This document shows, in pieces, positions 1-7,751 of a stretch of DNA of 8,455 bases. The notes beneath the pieces are model-generated. The model saw only the letters and a program-made list of their open reading frames with translations. It did not search any database and was not told where the DNA came from. The position numbers and the translations under genes were made by a program. This DNA is from Desulfobulbaceae bacterium (lineage in GTDB: Bacteria > Desulfobacterota > Desulfobulbia > Desulfobulbales > Desulfocapsaceae). Position 1 is the first letter of the stretch. Each line of letters starts with the position of its first letter. The stretch covers positions 1 to 8,455 of the forward strand of contig DAOVUU010000081.1 in assembly GCA_030632405.1 (NCBI GenBank), written 5' to 3'.

Positions 1-1531
1 AAGAAGTTTTTTTCATGGCATCAAAGTCATCAATGTGGAGCAGTTCTGATATGAGTTCGATATTGACTTCCGGCTTTTCCTCAGATGCATCCAGGCTCAT
101 TTTCCCTTCAAGCCGGCTTTCCCCGACCTGCAGGTCGAGTTTGGACAGTTCATAACGGGTGTCCAGCAGCGCAAATCTGGTTGAGAACGCAACAGGTCCG
201 ATCGAAGGTAGATCGAGCCTGAGTGCTTCATTGAGATTATCCAGTTTATCGGTTTTAAATTTAAGGAAGAGATTCAGATTGCGATCTGTCACAGGCAGCG
301 CCAGTTCACCACCAAAACTTATATAACTGTTGGCAAATTCAACATCAATCGTCAAGGGCACCGTTTCCGGGACTGAAACATATTCAACCAGTGGTGCCCC
401 TGTGATAACAAATTTTACCGGAGATTTATCCACCATTCCTGCCAGTTTTATCGTGACAGCCTTTTCCTGTTCAACCAGAATATCGCCTGTAATTTTCTCT
501 ACATCAAGGAAAGCTTCTGAAGTCGGGCTTGCAATTCTCCACTGACCGTCTCTCAGGGAAAACGACATGGAGGAATTACGGACAATTTTGTCCAGACTGT
601 CCCCTTTCAGTCCCAGCTTAATTTCCATCGAACCGGTGGAAGCCTTCAAGCCTTCAACCAGCCCGAGCCTGGACAGGATGATTCCGACATCAATATCCTC
701 AATTTTGAATCCCAGGTTGGCAGCAGGTTCATTATTACGCATAGCCATATCACCCTCAGCCACTATCTTTTTACCGGCCACATCACCTGTCAGCTTGAAT
801 GGCCAGGGCCCACCTCCTGACAGAAATTCTTCTATGGAACCACCCTGGAATTTAAAAGCATAACTGTTTTTCTGAAGATTCCCTGCAAAATCTAACATCA
901 TCTGTTTTCCCGGTGGAGCCTCTCCAGAAAGATTGTCCAGTTTGAAACGTATTGTCTTATCAAGCGCTGCGTCGTGATAGGTGACAGCAATATCTTTCAA
1001 AGTGAGATTATTCAGGCCGCTAAAAGTGATGGACTTACTTTCCTCCTCAGCTGATGTTGTCACAGGTGCCCTGTCAGCCTGTGCAGATTCCGGTGTCTCA
1101 TTTTTTTCTTCCCCAAAAACCCAGTTCGGCTGTCCCTGACCATTGTTCTCCAGATTTAATGTAACGTTTTCAGCTGTTATTTCACCTATCTGGATATTTC
1201 CTTTGAGTAGCGGAAATAAACCAATCTGTAATCTTGCCAATCCGGCATCGAGAAAAACGGGGTCCGCAGCATCGGGGAGATTTGCAATTTGAACATTCCG
1301 CACTTCAATTGCCGGCCAGTCTGAGAACTCAAGGAATACCGGGCCTTCTATTGAAACCTTGCGTCCGAGCACCGATTCAGCAGAGGTTTCTACGCCACTT
1401 TTGAGAAACTCCAGATTGAGAGTTATCCCAAAATACATGAACCCCGTTATGGTAATTACGAGCAGGAGGAGAAGTATGCTGATGGTAATAGAAAGCCACT
1501 TTAAAAAAACACCGATTTTGGTTTTCATCAT
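1..1531 (-). CDS. AsmA family protein, N-terminal part (C-terminus beyond window)
   Basis: This reading frame is open from an ATG at 1529-1531 down to the window edge: 510 codons, no stop. Two ATG codons are adjacent (1529-1531 and 1526-1528). A weak AGG lies about 6 nt before the second, so either could be the start. Residues about 8-32 form one hydrophobic segment after a short basic stretch (MMKTKIGVFLKW), which predicts a single inner-membrane anchor with the rest in the periplasm. The typical AsmA N-terminal pattern follows: ESVLGRKVSIEG, then EVRNVQIANLPDA, then QPNWVFGEE about 130 residues in. The remainder is alternating polar and hydrophobic beta-strand sequence with recurring L-x-L and GxL patterns. 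Known AsmA-like proteins (AsmA, TamB, YhdP) are thought to form hydrophobic grooves that help move phospholipid between membranes or tune outer-membrane assembly. Substrate and exact subfamily cannot be read here. It lies 227 nt downstream of the MFS gene on the same strand and may have its own promoter. Confidence 0.87.
   Translation of the reverse strand, partial: MMKTKIGVFLKWLSITISILLLLLVITITGFMYFGITLNLEFLKSGVETSAESVLGRKVSIEGPVFLEFSDWPAIEVRNVQIANLPDAADPVFLDAGLARLQIGLFPLLKGNIQIGEITAENVTLNLENNGQGQPNWVFGEEKNETPESAQADRAPVTTSAEEESKSITFSGLNNLTLKDIAVTYHDAALDKTIRFKLDNLSGEAPPGKQMMLDFAGNLQKNSYAFKFQGGSIEEFLSGGGPWPFKLTGDVAGKKIVAEGDMAMRNNEPAANLGFKIEDIDVGIILSRLGLVEGLKASTGSMEIKLGLKGDSLDKIVRNSSMSFSLRDGQWRIASPTSEAFLDVEKITGDILVEQEKAVTIKLAGMVDKSPVKFVITGAPLVEYVSVPETVPLTIDVEFANSYISFGGELALPVTDRNLNLFLKFKTDKLDNLNEALRLDLPSIGPVAFSTRFALLDTRYELSKLDLQVGESRLEGKMSLDASEEKPEVNIELISELLHIDDFDAMKKTS
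1348..1383 (-). repeat. Genic partner of the 36-bp duplication
   Basis: This segment encodes the conserved ESVLGRKVSIE motif of the AsmA-family protein, just after its membrane anchor. It is 32/36 identical and in the same orientation as the intergenic copy at 1678-1713, 330 bp away. As it lies in a conserved motif and the frame is intact, this is probably the parent copy. Confidence 0.8.
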
Positions 1532-1758
1532 GTACCTGCTGACCTTCTATAAGCAGGCATTAAGGAGAATTGGGGGGTGCCCGCTTTGATTGGTAGTGAG
1601 AATTATTATTGAATATTAAGGTAGATTAATAAGTCAGAAATGCTCAAAGTAAAGGCAAATATTATTCATTCTAATGACTATTGAAACCTTGTGTCCGAGT
1701 GTCGATTCAGCAGTGTAATGCTATTTATGGTTGATTACAACCGGGGAGAGAAGCGGGA
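1532..1758. other. Spacer between the MFS gene and the AsmA-family gene
   Basis: This 227-bp AT-rich stretch has no supportable gene. Apart from the 36-bp duplication it holds one small perfect hairpin, GGTTG/CAACC with a 4-nt loop (1729-1742), just downstream of the MFS stop codon. That hairpin lacks a following U-run on the minus strand, so it is not a convincing terminator. I found no promoter with good boxes and spacing for the AsmA gene; read-through from the MFS gene is possible. Confidence 0.6.
1678..1713 (-). repeat. 36-bp intergenic near-copy of an asmA coding segment
   Basis: The 36 bases at 1678-1713 match 1348-1383, inside the AsmA-family gene, at 32 of 36 positions by hand alignment. 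On the minus strand the gene copy encodes AESVLGRKVSI and the intergenic copy would encode AESTLGHKVSI. All four mismatches fall in two codons (GTG to ACA, CGC to CAC). Similarity stops abruptly on both sides. The copy is not in a long open frame: after the match it reads about a dozen more residues to a stop. It is best read as a small duplicated fragment or the remnant of a lost asmA-like paralogue. Confidence 0.8.
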
Positions 1759-2922
1759 TTATGGGAGTTTTAATTTTAATAGGCGGTTAATAGCCAGCCA
1801 ACCACCCAGGGCAACAGTTCCCGAACACATGCCCAGCACTCCTATGACCTGGATAGCATCCCGCCAGCCAAGAGAGATAAACCACATCGAACAGGCACCT
1901 GTCATAAAGAAAACGAAAACCATGAAGGATGAAGCAGCTCCCACATCCTGTTCAACCTGCTCTAAAATAAGATTGTTACCTGCCGGTCTCCCGAAAGCAA
2001 AAAAGAATGTGATAAACCACATCGGCACAGCCAGTCTGAAAGGCTGTGGAATCTGATCGAACAAAAACGGCACAGAAGACAACAGAATTCCAAAATAGCT
2101 GAGCGGAAGCAGATAAGTAAGTTGCAAATACCGGGCTGTTCTGGAAAAAACGAGTGGCGCAATCATAAAAGCAGAGGCATTGAAGGCGAAGAAGAAGCCA
2201 TATTTTAGTTCGGAATACCCGAGAATGTTAATATATATATCTGAAGATATAGCAACAAAAGAAAAAGTAGGAATTCCGAGCAGGCCAAGAGTCAGGGTAA
2301 GCAGAAAAAATTGTCTGTTTCTGGCAATTCTTACATAACATTTGAATACTCTACTTAATTTTTCCGTACTCAGTTCCTGCAGCGATTCATTCATTAACCA
2401 GACACCAACAGCGGCAATTATTCCCATGAAGGCTTGAAGGATGAATATCCAGGGCCAGGAAAACGATTGGATAATCCAGCCGCCGATGATAGGTGACAAC
2501 ATTGGAGCTGCGGCAACAATCACCCCAAGTTGAAGAAAAATACGTTGTCTCAAGTTACCGTCAAAAAGGTCCTTACATATTGCAAAGGCAATTGAAGATG
2601 CACTCGCAGCCCCAGCTCCCTGCAGAATTCGGGCAGCTATCAGAAACTGGACGTTATCTGCGACAGCACAGAGAAAACTGGCGATGACATATACCCCAAT
2701 ACCGATCAAGAGTGGTGGTCGTCTGCCATAGCGATCCGATAGTGGCCCATAGATCAACAAAAAGCCGCAATACGTTACAAAAAAACCAACAAGGGTCATA
2801 TTTACTGTAGCAAGTGGTAGCTGCCAGGAATCCACCAGCAGTGGAATAGCACCCAGATACATAGCGGTAGAGAGTGGTGGAAACGCAGCAAGAAGTGCAA
2901 GTAAGGCAATCTGTTGTTTCAT
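1759..2922 (-). CDS. MFS multidrug exporter, Bcr/CflA type
   Basis: This is a 387-residue, highly hydrophobic protein with the length and pattern of a 12-helix major facilitator, acting in the inner membrane as a likely proton-driven exporter of drugs or small metabolites. The N-terminus (ALLAAFPPLSTAMYLGAIP) lines up with the first helix of Bcr/CflA transporters (LSIDMYLPALP in E. coli Bcr). Residues 59-69, GPLSDRYGRRP, are MFS motif A in the loop between helices 2 and 3. SPIIGGWIIQSFSWPWIF resembles the helix 5 antiporter motif region. The family's near-invariant Asp of the DMY triplet in helix 1 is Ala here, and the following Pro is Gly, so specificity may differ from Bcr. The frame can be extended to a TTG at 2961, but that adds a polar 13-residue tail with no ribosome site. 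The ATG at 2920-2922 puts helix 1 at the terminus as in the family; a GGTGAG about 13 nt upstream is only a weak ribosome site. It lies downstream of a 440-bp spacer and so is probably a separate transcript from the operon above. The substrate is unknown. Confidence 0.9.
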   Translation of the reverse strand: MKQQIALLALLAAFPPLSTAMYLGAIPLLVDSWQLPLATVNMTLVGFFVTYCGFLLIYGPLSDRYGRRPPLLIGIGVYVIASFLCAVADNVQFLIAARILQGAGAASASSIAFAICKDLFDGNLRQRIFLQLGVIVAAAPMLSPIIGGWIIQSFSWPWIFILQAFMGIIAAVGVWLMNESLQELSTEKLSRVFKCYVRIARNRQFFLLTLTLGLLGIPTFSFVAISSDIYINILGYSELKYGFFFAFNASAFMIAPLVFSRTARYLQLTYLLPLSYFGILLSSVPFLFDQIPQPFRLAVPMWFITFFFAFGRPAGNNLILEQVEQDVGAASSFMVFVFFMTGACSMWFISLGWRDAIQVIGVLGMCSGTVALGGWLAINRLLKLKLP

Positions 2923-3048
2923 ATTTCGAACGCATCTCACCGAGGATACAGCAGACGCCAATATTACGCTGGGAATTTACAGGTGGGAATGTCTATAACG
3001 GTACCTGTAAGTAATAATCTATTTCATGTGGTGCCACTTTCAATTTGC

Positions 3049-3077
3049 ATATTAGTCACTTGGGTACCGGTCTGCAA
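3049..3077 (-). promoter_or_regulatory. Possible sigma70-type promoter for the MFS gene
   Basis: On the minus strand TTGCAG (3072-3077) and TAATAT (3049-3054) are separated by exactly 17 nt, about 127 nt before the MFS start codon. Both boxes are imperfect (3/6 and 4/6 matches to consensus), and the region is AT-rich, so a chance match is possible. The spacer contains a GGTACC palindrome that could be an operator. Confidence 0.3.
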
Positions 3078-3237
3078 CGTACATTCTCTATATGAGATAA
3101 AATTGTTTTTCTGCTTTTTAAAATCCTTATATATTAAAATCTCACACCGTACTGTGATATTTAACTGTGAAATATCGCTAAAGTGTGCCATTTATCCTTT
3201 CTTTGATCAAAGCAGAATTCAAATTCTCCAATATAAA

Positions 3238-3266
3238 ACAAAATTCCAGTAATAGTAGAATTTTGT
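3238..3266 (-). terminator. Terminator-like hairpin after the DUF748 operon
   Basis: A perfect 9-bp inverted repeat (ACAAAATTC/GAATTTTGT) with an 11-nt loop lies about 97 nt downstream of the DUF748 stop codon. On the minus strand it is followed by TTTTAT. The position and the T-run fit an intrinsic terminator for the PLD-EEP-DUF748 operon, but the stem has only two G-C pairs, so it would be weak. Confidence 0.35.
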
Positions 3267-3362
3267 CCACTTTTGCTCCACTTTCCCTGGATTGATATTT
3301 AACCATTCTCATTGTCCAGGTCACAATATCTGCTGTAAAGACTACTCGCAGAGGTTTCATAG

Positions 3363-6300
3363 TTAACGGATGTCTACGTGGAGGTGTCTGGATGATGATT
3401 TTATTTTTGCCCTGCAATCGATAAGTCGTCTCGCTTCAATACCATGCTTCTCGATGAGCAGTCTCCTTACCAGACTGGCCCGCTGCTTCGCAAGGGTGAA
3501 TAAGGCTACATCGTGCTCTTTCTCATCAGTACCTGTCGGACTCGTAATTTCATCTTTACCGGCACTGCCGCAAATGACAACGAGGCGTTCAGGATGTGCA
3601 GTCAGCTTCTCGGCGGCGCGATCAAGTTTTTGGTACGCTTTTTTATTGAGTGTGTACGCTCCGGTCGCAAAAGGTAAGGCCGCAACGTGTCTGCGCCTGG
3701 TTTTTATTTCTCTGGCAATGGCTGTCAGGATCGGCGCAACTACAATTTTTGTTACCTCTGTAATAGCCTTGCTGACGGCAGAATCCATATTGATGTCCAG
3801 ATCGAAGGTCGGCGCACGCGGATCTCCTTTAACTGGCAGGCCAATCACCATGTGCCCATGTTCATCAGTCAGGAGATTGATCATCTGATGCAGTTTCAGC
3901 CCTTTGTAGAGTGAATCCTCGAAGGCTTTAATTTTGTCGTTATCCGTTGGAGAAACGGTAAGCAGATTAATGTGCATATCGACACGACCGTCAATTTTGT
4001 GTTCTCTGACGTCGATCTCAATATCAGCGTCGAACTGGCCTGTTTCAATATCAAATCCAAAACGCTCGTCTGTCAACGATGAGAGCGGGGTAAGTCTGAT
4101 AGCTTCAGCACGACCTTTTAAAAATAGTTCCGGTGGGGATGTGAACAACTTCGCACTTCCTTCAAGAGAGAGTTGTCCATATTGGTCGGATCGCATTGAT
4201 AGCACTAAAGAGCTCAAAGATTCGGGATTCTCGCTGTTGATATCTGTGATCCAGGCGCGATTAAAACGCATTGTTCTGATGAGCGGAAGGGCGCTGCTTC
4301 TGTCCTCAAAGCGAAAGGTACTGTCTCCGGTAAGTTCAATTCGATTTGCCATCAGTATCATTCCCTGCAGCGGGTTTTCTCCTGCTTCAGGATCATATCC
4401 TTTCGATCCGAAACCGTATTTCATTCTGGAGCCATCATTTTCGCCAGTAAGTTGCCAATCGTTATCAGACGTACGGATAATACCAACTTCCAGGTCTTGA
4501 AAGCTGATTATATCCGCATTAATATGTGTGCCGCCGTTGAGTTGCAATTCATTGACGTGAGCAGTAAATTGCATAGCAGGCCCTGTGAATTCAAGCTGTC
4601 CGTCTGCGATGTGCAGTGCCTCTATACTATTTGTCCTTTCTGTATGCTGTTCGCCACCAAATATGTGCCCAGCGATCTTGTTTGTACCGTTGTCGAGATG
4701 TTCGACCTTTAGCCGGACACCGTCAAAATCGACCACCTTGATCTTGAGTTGGCCGTGGAGCAGTTCGCCCAGCGCTATGCGAATTTCCGATTTTCGTCCA
4801 CCGACCACATCTTCGCCATCTTTTTGAACCTGAAAATCTGTCATTTGCAGATCTAAGGTCCCGTCAACCTTGTCTCCGATAACGTCAACTTCAAGGTTTA
4901 CCAGCGCCTTACCACGATCAATCTTCAAACCAAGTTTTTTTTCCGCAATCTTTGATATCAATGGGAGTGAGACTGATTCGATTTGGGCCTCTAAAGAGAG
5001 TTCGGGCTGCTGCCTGAAAGGATAGGCAGTACCCTGCCAGATAGAATCCACACCAGCGGGACTGTGTTTTCGCAACAGGAATGTAAGTGCTTGTTCGGGT
5101 GCGCTGGTGTCCAGACCTGTGACCCTGGCTTCGTCGATGATCATTACGTTCTCAACGGCAACATCAAAAAGGGAAAATGTGTACCTGATTGTACTGTTAC
5201 CGGTAATTGCGATGGTATTAATTGTGACGGAGGGTGCAGGTTCTCCTGGATCAGGATCCGTTTTGTCTGGTTCAACCGCTTTAAAAGTAAGCAATTCCTG
5301 TAGCGCTTCGTTCATTGCACTGTATGAGATATCTGCTTTAAGGTCTTGTAAATAAACGGTATCAGCGGAAATACTTTTGCCGTTAACAACGTGCATATCG
5401 TTTACCAGCACCGTTGTTTCAAGCTGAGGCATTTTCAGTAATACTTTAGCGTTGACAACATTGAGCAGATCAACCGGGAAACTGCCTCCATCACCACCTA
5501 AAACCAATCCTGCAATTTTGCTTGTGCCGTTATCCAGACGCTCCACCGTCAGTTCTACGCCATTAACGTCAGCTGATTCGATCTTGAGTTCGCTGTTTAG
5601 CAGTTCTGTTAATGACACCTGTATGCTGGCTTCCTGGACGCCGAGCACCTTTTCGTCAGCTGCCATAACTTGTAAATCGGTTAACTGCAGCCCCAGGGTT
5701 CCACAGATACTCCCTCCGGAAATATCAATCTGAAGATTCATCACTGCGTTGCCACGAGGGATTTCTAAGCCAAGGTTTGTCGCTGTAAGCTGGGATAACA
5801 ATGGCAGCGAGATCGATTCGATCCGGGTCTCAATAGAAGCTTCCAACTGTTCTTTAAAGGGATGGGCCTCACCACGCCAAATCGAATGTACACCGGACGG
5901 ACTGTGCTCACGTAATAGAAATGTAAGAGCCTGTTCGGGGGCACGGGTATCCAGTCCCTTTACCCAGGCTTCGTCAATGAGCAGAACATCCTTGATGGCA
6001 ACTCCCAAAATGGTATCTTGATAACGGATGCTGCTGTTGCCGATAATTTCGATGGTACCGATTTGCAGTGACAGACTTGAAAATATCGAATCTGTCCGGC
6101 CAGCGTTATTATCTGCAATATCCGCCTCAAGTATCCCGGATAAGGTGTTGCCAGATCCGGAGATTTGCCAGGATTTCGATCCGGTACGTGTTATGTCTGC
6201 TTGTAGATTTTTAAGTTGGATCTGTTCGATACCAATATGCTCGCCGTTGACAATGCGAAGCTCATGTACCGTCAGGGTACCCTGGAGGTGCGGCAATTTT

Positions 6301-6779
6301 AGTACTACCTCACCATCCACCACATGAATCAGATCGATTTGGAGGGTATTAACTCCAGCATCTGTCTTGTCGCCAAGTGTTAAGCCGGCAACAACAAAAT
6401 CGCTGCCAGCATTGCGCTGAACCTGCAACTTTGCACCAGTCAGACGTATAAGTTTGATGCGGAGTTGACCTCGCAGCAGGGATGCAAGTGATAAAACGAT
6501 ATCCGCCCTGTTAACTTTGAGGACGGTTTCACTGCTGTGCATGAGGTACAGGTCGGTAACGGAAATGCTCCCCTCCAGAAAGGAAATGTGCGGTTCAGCG
6601 TGTTCTATTCTGTCATAGCCCTGGTTAACCGCCCATTTAGACAGGCTACGAGAGAACAAGGCCGGGCTGGAATAGAAGATCACCGTCCCGGCAGCAAGTA
6701 CCAGCACCACCGCCGCAAGCAGTACCCACAGGGGTTTCTGCATTATCCGATATCCATACGTTGATTTCTGCTTATCCAT
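3363..6779 (-). CDS. DUF748 / AsmA-like membrane-anchored protein, 1138 aa, triple repeat
   Basis: This large protein has one N-terminal hydrophobic segment (residues about 17-36) after a basic stretch, so it is probably anchored in the inner membrane with about 1100 residues in the periplasm. Residues 101-955 are three tandem repeats (about 101-392, 393-672, 673-955) of beta-strand-rich sequence. Units 1 and 2 share APEQALTFLLR and are about two-thirds identical over residues 242-301 versus 522-581; unit 3 is more diverged. The C-terminal part matches the DUF748 family: DEHGHMVIGLPVKGDPRAP (972-990), LPFATGAYTLN (1035-1045), and an ending of ERLVVICGSAGKDE (1064-1077) plus an AL/KQR helix. 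As I recall, DUF748 belongs to the AsmA-like superfamily, whose better-known members form lipid-carrying grooves across the periplasm. It starts 3 nt after the EEP lipoprotein stop, so translation is probably coupled. The ATG at 6779 has no good ribosome site; the in-frame ATG at 6743 (residue 13, MQKPLWVL) is a credible alternative. Lipid transport is inferred from the family. Confidence 0.9.
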   Translation of the reverse strand: MDKQKSTYGYRIMQKPLWVLLAAVVLVLAAGTVIFYSSPALFSRSLSKWAVNQGYDRIEHAEPHISFLEGSISVTDLYLMHSSETVLKVNRADIVLSLASLLRGQLRIKLIRLTGAKLQVQRNAGSDFVVAGLTLGDKTDAGVNTLQIDLIHVVDGEVVLKLPHLQGTLTVHELRIVNGEHIGIEQIQLKNLQADITRTGSKSWQISGSGNTLSGILEADIADNNAGRTDSIFSSLSLQIGTIEIIGNSSIRYQDTILGVAIKDVLLIDEAWVKGLDTRAPEQALTFLLREHSPSGVHSIWRGEAHPFKEQLEASIETRIESISLPLLSQLTATNLGLEIPRGNAVMNLQIDISGGSICGTLGLQLTDLQVMAADEKVLGVQEASIQVSLTELLNSELKIESADVNGVELTVERLDNGTSKIAGLVLGGDGGSFPVDLLNVVNAKVLLKMPQLETTVLVNDMHVVNGKSISADTVYLQDLKADISYSAMNEALQELLTFKAVEPDKTDPDPGEPAPSVTINTIAITGNSTIRYTFSLFDVAVENVMIIDEARVTGLDTSAPEQALTFLLRKHSPAGVDSIWQGTAYPFRQQPELSLEAQIESVSLPLISKIAEKKLGLKIDRGKALVNLEVDVIGDKVDGTLDLQMTDFQVQKDGEDVVGGRKSEIRIALGELLHGQLKIKVVDFDGVRLKVEHLDNGTNKIAGHIFGGEQHTERTNSIEALHIADGQLEFTGPAMQFTAHVNELQLNGGTHINADIISFQDLEVGIIRTSDNDWQLTGENDGSRMKYGFGSKGYDPEAGENPLQGMILMANRIELTGDSTFRFEDRSSALPLIRTMRFNRAWITDINSENPESLSSLVLSMRSDQYGQLSLEGSAKLFTSPPELFLKGRAEAIRLTPLSSLTDERFGFDIETGQFDADIEIDVREHKIDGRVDMHINLLTVSPTDNDKIKAFEDSLYKGLKLHQMINLLTDEHGHMVIGLPVKGDPRAPTFDLDINMDSAVSKAITEVTKIVVAPILTAIAREIKTRRRHVAALPFATGAYTLNKKAYQKLDRAAEKLTAHPERLVVICGSAGKDEITSPTGTDEKEHDVALFTLAKQRASLVRRLLIEKHGIEARRLIDCRAKIKSSSRHLHVDIR
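3915..6479 (-). repeat. Three in-frame tandem repeats within the DUF748 gene
   Basis: The units run 6479-5604, 5603-4764 and 4763-3915, each about 840-876 bp. Two sub-blocks recur in order in each. The first contains LLRGQLRIK, LLNSELKIE or LLHGQLKIK, with LDNGTxKIAG shared by units 2 and 3. The second contains GNSSIRY, GNSTIRY or GDSTFRF followed by the LDTxAPEQALTFLLR block (diverged in unit 3). Spacing between equivalent motifs is 292 then 280 residues for block 1, and 280 then 292 for block 2. The best-conserved DNA stretches are about 5460-6056 and 4620-5216. Unit boundaries are approximate. Confidence 0.8.
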
Positions 6780-6782
6780 CTG

Positions 6783-7736
6783 TCAGTGTTGGTTGTTTTG
6801 TGCCTTGTGTGAAGTAAATTTCGTTTCTAAGTCATTTATATTATCCTTAAAACGGATCTCGGCAATAACCATGTCGTGATCAGATAAGGTCTCTGACAAC
6901 ACATTGTAATCTGCAAACTCCAGGTCTTTTGTAATCAGTATCCAGTCGAGACGCTTATTTTTATAAGTGTTGTAATAAGACGTTTCTGGTTCGTAAGCAT
7001 AAAAGCGTGAATTTGTTGCCAGTTCTTTAATAACTGAAGCCTCAGCCAGCCACTCACTGTTAAAATCACCCAGGATGATGGTTGGGTTCATGCGGGCAGA
7101 TAATATTTCTTTCATCTCGTCGATCTGTTTTTTACGGACGGACTTTCGTGAAAAATCAAGATGTACTGAAACAACATCAATCTTGCGCGACAGACTGCCA
7201 TCACGGTACGGCATGTCAACCTGGGCGACCACTAAACCCTTATTAAGCGTTGGTGGCGATGGTGCGAAAGTGTGTTTAATGGTTTCAGCAAGTGGCAGTA
7301 CTGACAAAATAGCTGTACCGTAGGAAAAGAGCCAGCTTTCGGCATTGATTACCTGTGTTCGCCAGGGATACCGGGCCTGCGTGGCAAGATATTGAACATG
7401 ATCAAATGAGCCGCTCCATGTGGAGGAGGCATCGGCTTCCTGGAGAGCAACAATATGGGGTTTATGCTGGCTTAAAGAGACGGCAATATCATCAAGGTTT
7501 TCTTTAAAAGTACTTTTCCAAAGAAACAGCTGGTTAAAACCGTCTTTTCTGCCGTGGGCCAGATTGAGTGTTGCAACACGTAATATCTCATCTGGATATC
7601 CAGTTTGAGCATTAATACTGTTATCAGCTTCGATCACTGAACCGTAGACAGTGCGCACCTGTTTTTCGACTGTCGCACAGGCAGCAAGAACAACGACGTT
7701 AATAATCAGCAAAATAAAAAATGTTTTGTTTTTCAT
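6783..7736 (-). CDS. EEP-fold (endonuclease/exonuclease/phosphatase) lipoprotein
   Basis: This 317-residue protein starts with a lipoprotein signal, MKNKTFFILLIINVVVLAAC: basic N-terminus, hydrophobic core, lipobox LAAC with Cys20. Residue +2 is Ala, not Asp, which by the E. coli rule favours the outer membrane. The rest is a complete EEP/DNase I-like domain: ATLNLAHG (Asn58), ALQEAD (metal-binding Glu100), VVSVHLDF (His192), ILGDFNSEW (Asp224, Asn226), RLDWILIT (Asp264) and LSDHDMVIAEI (Asp286, His287). All residues expected for magnesium-dependent phosphodiester or phosphate ester cleavage are present. The fold covers nucleases, sphingomyelinase-type phospholipases and inositol phosphatases, and sequence alone does not decide which. 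Export, the lipid anchor and PLD and AsmA-like neighbours make a phospholipid or other envelope phosphodiester more likely than cellular DNA, as inference. An AAGG lies 2 nt before the ATG, closer than ideal. It lies 15 nt after the PLD gene and 3 nt before the DUF748 gene, an operon arrangement. Confidence 0.92.
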   Translation of the reverse strand: MKNKTFFILLIINVVVLAACATVEKQVRTVYGSVIEADNSINAQTGYPDEILRVATLNLAHGRKDGFNQLFLWKSTFKENLDDIAVSLSQHKPHIVALQEADASSTWSGSFDHVQYLATQARYPWRTQVINAESWLFSYGTAILSVLPLAETIKHTFAPSPPTLNKGLVVAQVDMPYRDGSLSRKIDVVSVHLDFSRKSVRKKQIDEMKEILSARMNPTIILGDFNSEWLAEASVIKELATNSRFYAYEPETSYYNTYKNKRLDWILITKDLEFADYNVLSETLSDHDMVIAEIRFKDNINDLETKFTSHKAQNNQH

Positions 7737-7751
7737 ATCCTTACAAACAAC

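Larger units (their letters stand above)
2923..3362. other. 440-bp AT-rich spacer upstream of the MFS gene
   Basis: No gene is supportable here. The 79-codon minus-strand frame at 3178-3417 overlaps the end of the DUF748 gene and resembles no family I know. Visible elements are an AT-rich hairpin (3238-3266), a perfect 12-bp palindrome CTTTGATCAAAG (3201-3212), a TCACA-N6-TGTGA inverted repeat (3142-3157), two GGTACC palindromes 63 bp apart (3000-3005, 3063-3068), and the weak promoter listed separately. The size and the palindromes suggest a regulatory region for the exporter, which is inference. Confidence 0.6.

Noticed and set aside
1729..1742. Intrinsic terminator of the MFS gene
   Set aside because: The hairpin stem is only 5 bp and no T-run follows on the minus strand.
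1691..2056. 121-codon plus-strand frame
   Set aside because: It lies mostly antisense to the MFS gene C-terminus and has no recognisable features.
2923..2961. TTG start for the MFS gene adding 13 residues
   Set aside because: The extension is not membrane-like, has no ribosome site, and the family's first helix starts right after the ATG at 2922.
3142..3157. CRP-type site
   Set aside because: The arms are in the order TCACA-N6-TGTGA, the inverse of the CRP consensus TGTGA-N6-TCACA.
3178..3417. 79-codon minus-strand frame in the spacer after the DUF748 gene
   Set aside because: It overlaps the end of the well-supported DUF748 gene in another frame, has no clear ribosome site and resembles no known family.
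3370..3888. 172-codon plus-strand frame antisense to the DUF748 C-terminus
   Set aside because: It is the reverse complement of confident coding sequence, with Ser/Arg-rich composition typical of antisense shadows and no domain signal. The same holds for the other plus-strand frames over the minus-strand genes.
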